Positions 61,271 to 64,000 of a stretch of 64,000 nucleotides of DNA are shown here, piece after piece. The first letter of the stretch is position 1, and each line of letters opens with the position of its first letter. This DNA comes from Pedobacter sp. JY14-1 (GTDB lineage Bacteria > Bacteroidota > Bacteroidia > Sphingobacteriales > Sphingobacteriaceae), in the NCBI RefSeq assembly GCF_029269825.1, contig NZ_JARJHU010000001.1, positions 1,096,346 through 1,160,345 of the forward strand, in the 5' to 3' direction. The position numbers and the translations under genes are program-made. Below the pieces are notes generated by a model. The model searched no databases. It worked only from the letters and a program-made list of their open reading frames with translations, and was not told where the DNA came from.

Positions 61271-61651
61271 TTATGCCCCCAATACACTGTGCAGGTAACC
61301 GATCTGGTTATCCCAGATCTTTTTCCGCTCGGCTATGGTCTCATCAGTGGCAAAATCAGTAATGGCCAGTGCCACGTCATTCGTAAGCTCATCCTGGATG
61401 ATCTCCATTTCAAAGTAACAATGGGGCTCATCCTCAACCCACTTAAATTTCACAGACTTGTTTTCCTTGACACTCAACAGCTTTGCCTGCTGCACTTCGT
61501 CGTCCCAGGAGAATGTATAAATCTGGTCCCTGAAGATTACATCGTCAGCGAACCACTGAGACAAACCATTCGGCTCACTGATAAAGCTGAACAAAATACG
61601 CGGAGATGATTTCAGTTCGTATTCCAATGTAAACTTTTTCTTTTCTGACAT
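61271..61651 (-). CDS. START-like domain protein
   Basis: 126 residues, no signal peptide. MSEKKKFTLEYELKSSPRILFSFISEPNGLSQWFADDV is the start of the START/Bet-v1-like fold used by AHSA1-type proteins, and the C-terminus is a long helix (TIAERKKIWDNQIGYLHSVLG). Known fold role: binds hydrophobic ligands; specific function unknown. The family lies next to lptF/G-type genes in many Bacteroidota. It starts 14 bp upstream of the permease gene and is divergent from the tRNA gene. Confidence 0.88.
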   Translation of the reverse strand: MSEKKKFTLEYELKSSPRILFSFISEPNGLSQWFADDVIFRDQIYTFSWDDEVQQAKLLSVKENKSVKFKWVEDEPHCYFEMEIIQDELTNDVALAITDFATDETIAERKKIWDNQIGYLHSVLGA

Positions 61652-61699
61652 TACTTGAGACTGGCTTTTTTTGAATTAATCGGGCTATTTTTTTTACTA

Positions 61700-61735
61700 T
61701 TTGTTTCTAAAGAAAAGTAATTTATTCTATATTTG
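61700..61735 (+). promoter_or_regulatory. Candidate promoter of the tRNA-Met gene
   Basis: TTTG (61700-61703), 24 nt, TATATTTG (61728-61735). The -7 box is a full match and the spacing is a little long; a TTTC at 61705-61708 would give 19 nt. Start near 61742, 17 nt before the mature tRNA. Confidence 0.5.
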
Positions 61736-61758
61736 CAACTCTTTAAAAACAAGATTTT

Positions 61759-61832
61759 GGCGGGGTAGCTCAGATGGTTAGAGCGTAGGATTCATAACCC
61801 TAAGGTCGGCAGTTCGATCCTGCTCCCCGCTA
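61759..61832 (+). tRNA. tRNA-Met (CAU anticodon)
   Basis: 74 nt fold into a full cloverleaf: acceptor GGCGGGG with CCCCGCT (one G-T at the end), D stem GCTC/GAGC, anticodon loop TTCATAA giving CAU, T stem GGCAG/CTGCT with loop TTCGATC, discriminator A. The CCA end is not encoded. The innermost anticodon-stem pair (A31 with C39) is mismatched. No initiator features (three GC pairs in the anticodon stem) are present, so it is elongator Met or the lysidine-modified Ile2 form; sequence alone does not decide. Confidence 0.92.
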
Positions 61833-61834
61833 CT

Positions 61835-61862
61835 AAAAAAGCCGGTTTAAACCGGCTTTTTT
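61835..61862. terminator. Terminator after tRNA-Met
   Basis: Perfect 28-bp palindrome AAAAAAGCCGGTTT/AAACCGGCTTTTTT. It ends the tRNA transcript and, on the other strand, the S8 peptidase transcript. Confidence 0.9.
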
Positions 61863-61897
61863 ATTGCGATGCCCTTTCCTGCCCGACTAAAAAAAGA

Positions 61898-63679
61898 TCA
61901 CTTGGAAACAGCATAACTATCTGCTAGTTTCAGGGCCTCATAAGCATTTACAACCCCTCCGCTTATACAAAGTTCAGAAAAAGGCACCCTTGTATTTTCC
62001 CCTTTATCATTTACAAGCTTTACCTTCTGTCTTACCTTTACCACAGATTTCATAATGATTTCCCGGACCTGGGCAGGTGTCAGTTCAGGATAGTATGACA
62101 GGATAAGGGCTGCAAGCCCCGACACAACCGGAGCGGCCATACTTGTTCCGTCAAACTCCTTGTATTTAGACTCAGGGACTGTTGAATTGATCATAAATCC
62201 CGGCGCAAAGACATCAACAGTATGCTTTCCGTAATTAGAAAAAGAAGCTTTTAATTCTGCATCATTTGCATAGGCACTTGCTCCTACCTCAATCCAGTTC
62301 TCTGCATGCGGGAAGGCAAACCTGGTCGTATCCATAGGCTTTGGTTTGATGGTTGCCCCCACAGGCCTGCCCATCGGGCCGTACCTGGAATTCATCCTTT
62401 GCTGCTGTTGCTTTTCCAGGTTAGCCCTGTCCAGCAGTTCCTTCAGGTCAGCCGCCTTCTTCTCCTTTTCATACGCTATCGACTCCGGCGTTTCATAGTA
62501 CTTATTGGGGAAATTGTCAGCAATGTCATTATTTGAATTGTCATTCCCCGCGGCATGCACTAAAAGTACACCCTTTTGTGCCGCATAGCGTACGGCTTCA
62601 TCGACAATTTTCTTATCCCATTTAAAGCTTTTCCCAAAACTCATATTGATGATCTTAGCACCATTGTCCACTGCATAGCGGATACCGTTGGCTACGTCCT
62701 TGTCCCGCTCGTCACCCTCAGGTACCACTCTTATCGCCATGATCCTCACATTGTCGGCAATCCCGTCGATCCCGATTCCGTTGTTCCTTTTCGCGGCAAT
62801 GATACCAGACACATGCGAACCGTGATCGGCATTCGGCCCTTTAACATCATTATTTCCATAATTACGTTCGTGCGCGTCCTCATAATGATCACCGACCAGT
62901 TCTTTCCGCTGGTCGTAGTTCATATTCAGATTATATTTTAGCATCACTTCGAGCTGCTTGTAAGCATCCTTCATTTCTTCATGGAATTTATCCATTCCAT
63001 CCTTACGCGCATTTTTAATAATATATTTAAGGTAGTACTCTTCCTCTTCATCTCCGGGCGCATATTTCTCAAAATCAGCCAATGCAGGTACAGTTTTGCC
63101 CGTCGCCCTGGAAACCGAATCCAACAGGGTTACAATCCTGCTGACATAACTAAAACTCCGTTCGGCTTCATTGTATTTTTTACCAAACTCAGCGGTCACC
63201 TTTTTATAGCGGGCAAAATCCTCCTTGTCCGCGCTATCCAGCTTCGTCAGCTGCGTAGTTGACACAAAGCGCGGTTCCAGTACCTTTCTTATCCGTACCA
63301 GCTCCAGATTATCGTAGGCCAGATTCCCGTTCCTGGAACCTATAAAATTCCAGCCATATACATCGTCAACATAGCCGTTTTGGTCTTCGTCAATTCCATT
63401 GCCGGCGATCTCCCGCTTGTTGATCCAAATAACGTCCTTTAAGTCTTCGTGCCGAACGTCTACTCCACCATCGATCACAGCTACGATCACTTCCTGCTTC
63501 GGTTTTCTACCGGCAAGCAACTCCTTATACGCTTTCTCTGTACTTATACCAAAATAGCCATTTTGCTGTAAATCCAGATTGTACCAATTAGCAGGTAGCT
63601 TTACATCCTTATTCTGTGCAAAGGATGATAAACTGATCAGCGTGAAAAGTATATAAGAGAAAAATCTGTTAAACTTCAT
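61898..63679 (-). CDS. Secreted S8 family serine peptidase (subtilisin-like)
   Basis: 593 residues. Signal peptide about 1-21 (..LISLSSFAQ). Catalytic triad: Asp70 in VAVIDGGVD, His286 in DHGSHVSG, and Ser513 in GTSMAAPVVSG; the oxyanion Asn is in AAGNDNSNND near 379. Two large charged insertions are unusual: about 170 residues between Asp and His (130-280) and a K/E/Q-rich stretch at about 400-450. There is no clear propeptide and no C-terminal sorting domain, so it is probably periplasmic or secreted by another route. It is monocistronic, facing the tRNA gene. Confidence 0.93.
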   Translation of the reverse strand: MKFNRFFSYILFTLISLSSFAQNKDVKLPANWYNLDLQQNGYFGISTEKAYKELLAGRKPKQEVIVAVIDGGVDVRHEDLKDVIWINKREIAGNGIDEDQNGYVDDVYGWNFIGSRNGNLAYDNLELVRIRKVLEPRFVSTTQLTKLDSADKEDFARYKKVTAEFGKKYNEAERSFSYVSRIVTLLDSVSRATGKTVPALADFEKYAPGDEEEEYYLKYIIKNARKDGMDKFHEEMKDAYKQLEVMLKYNLNMNYDQRKELVGDHYEDAHERNYGNNDVKGPNADHGSHVSGIIAAKRNNGIGIDGIADNVRIMAIRVVPEGDERDKDVANGIRYAVDNGAKIINMSFGKSFKWDKKIVDEAVRYAAQKGVLLVHAAGNDNSNNDIADNFPNKYYETPESIAYEKEKKAADLKELLDRANLEKQQQQRMNSRYGPMGRPVGATIKPKPMDTTRFAFPHAENWIEVGASAYANDAELKASFSNYGKHTVDVFAPGFMINSTVPESKYKEFDGTSMAAPVVSGLAALILSYYPELTPAQVREIIMKSVVKVRQKVKLVNDKGENTRVPFSELCISGGVVNAYEALKLADSYAVSK

Positions 63680-63935
63680 ATATCCAGGTATTGCAAAATA
63701 AACGTAACGTAAAACACAATATTACGGTTTTATCAAAAGCAAATCCCCTATTTAGCATATTTTAACAATGTTTAGCGACCAGAAGGTATCCATGTCTTCG
63801 GAGAGAAGCCCGGATGAAGATTACCTTAAAATGGCCAATGAAATTACAGCCCATTATTCTGCATGAATCCGGGCGGCAGTGTATACGGGGGCATTTAAGG
63901 CGGATAAGCGTAATTGGGTTGGGTATAAAACAAGA
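63680..63935. other. Intergenic region between the S8 peptidase and the rRNA operon
   Basis: About 256 bp, AT-rich on the left (peptidase promoter side) with no perfect -33/-7 pair. It contains one small plus-strand frame at 63768-63866, described separately, and nothing else recognisable. Confidence 0.5.
63768..63866 (+). CDS. Possible 32-residue small protein
   Basis: MFSDQKVSMSSERSPDEDYL... ending in NEITAHYSA, hydrophilic and acidic, with an internal in-frame ATG at 63792. The composition is protein-like and the gap has no other gene. There is no recognised family, no clear promoter and no purine-rich start signal. It could be chance. Confidence 0.25.
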   Translation: MFSDQKVSMSSERSPDEDYLKMANEITAHYSA

Positions 63936-63962
63936 AACCCCTGCAGCATTGCTGCAAGGGTT
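63936..63962 (-). terminator. rRNA operon terminator
   Basis: AACCC-C-TGCAGC-ATT-GCTGCA-A-GGGTT, 11 pairs and one mismatch. On the minus strand it is followed by TTCTTGTTTTAT. It lies about 10 bp past the 3' end of the 5S rRNA. Confidence 0.85.
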
Positions 63963-63972
63963 CTTTAAGATT

Positions 63973-64000
63973 GGGCACCGACCTACTCTCCCACGTGTTA
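63973..64000 (-). rRNA. 5S ribosomal RNA (3' end only)
   Basis: Read on the minus strand the last bases give TAACACGTGGGAGAGTAGGT followed by CGGTGCCC, the conserved 3' end of bacterial 5S rRNA. The rest, and presumably 23S and 16S, lie beyond the right edge of the window. The terminator next to it supports this. Confidence 0.85.

Noticed and set aside
1..64000. CRISPR array, insertion sequence, prophage or defence island
   Set aside because: No regularly spaced repeats, transposase, integrase or defence-like proteins were seen. Gene order is syntenic core plus SusCD loci.

Overview
The window is a stretch of chromosome from a member of the Bacteroidota, most likely family Sphingobacteriaceae (Pedobacter-like). 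The evidence is three SusC/TonB-dependent receptors with two SusD partners, Bacteroidota-specific families (DUF3098, DUF4295, DUF5683, a long signal peptidase I), bacillithiol synthesis (BshC), near absence of Shine-Dalgarno sites, and several promoters that fit the Bacteroidota pattern TTTG-N(18-21)-TAnnTTTG. Species cannot be named from this sequence alone.

Layout. 1-3829 (minus): the proximal end of a SusC/SusD outer-membrane nutrient uptake operon, with susD cut by the window edge and a leader of about 330 nt before susC. 4246-6503 (minus): surE, a small membrane protein and lpxB. 6634-9564 (plus): a secreted M16 peptidase, facing csbD and acsA (minus). 12233-18033 (plus): rpmB, rpmG, the DUF4295 ribosomal protein, then ftsY, rimO, bshC and an Ldh2-type dehydrogenase. 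18097-24395 (minus): a compact ROK regulator, SusC, SusD locus. 24571-28885 (minus): parA, parB, DUF5683, dapB, lepB. 29059-31711: an FMN reductase, an odd stand-alone lobe of a helical-backbone metal or cobalamin receptor, and an oligopeptide-type binding lipoprotein. 31733-39468 (minus): an OMP_b-brl_3 type TonB receptor, leuS, a ClC channel, a small lipoprotein and an orphan protein. 39566-44019 (plus): ftsX, DUF3098, uppP, truB, yitT-like and ribF. 44096-49757: a KefB/TrkA-type antiporter converging on uvrA and a LysE-type exporter. 49976-52683 (plus): an ECF sigma factor, a small protein, nth and recA. 52731-53971 (minus): a small membrane protein and tsaD. 53992/54022-58464 (plus): a giant TamB-like protein. 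58465-61651 (minus): a START-like protein, an LptF/G permease and ribBA. 61759-61832: tRNA-Met(CAU). 61898-63679 (minus): a subtilisin-like peptidase. The last 28 bases are the 3' end of a 5S rRNA on the minus strand, so an rRNA operon lies just beyond the window.

Functional themes are envelope biogenesis (lpxB, uppP, lptF/G, tamB, ftsX, lepB), glycan or oligomer uptake through SusCD, genome maintenance (uvrA, nth, recA, parAB), translation (rpmB, rpmG, DUF4295, leuS, truB, rimO, tsaD, tRNA) and flavin supply (ribBA, ribF, FMN reductase). Most of the window is ordinary core genome. No CRISPR array, transposase, phage, toxin-antitoxin or defence cassette was found. The less ordinary items are regulatory (a palindrome between two divergent genes at 30031-30049, a palindrome at the recA start site, a tamB promoter buried in tsaD with no ATG/GTG start) or concern protein architecture (the detached receptor lobe at 29567-30016, and the SusC with a Thr/Lys/Pro/Ala linker).
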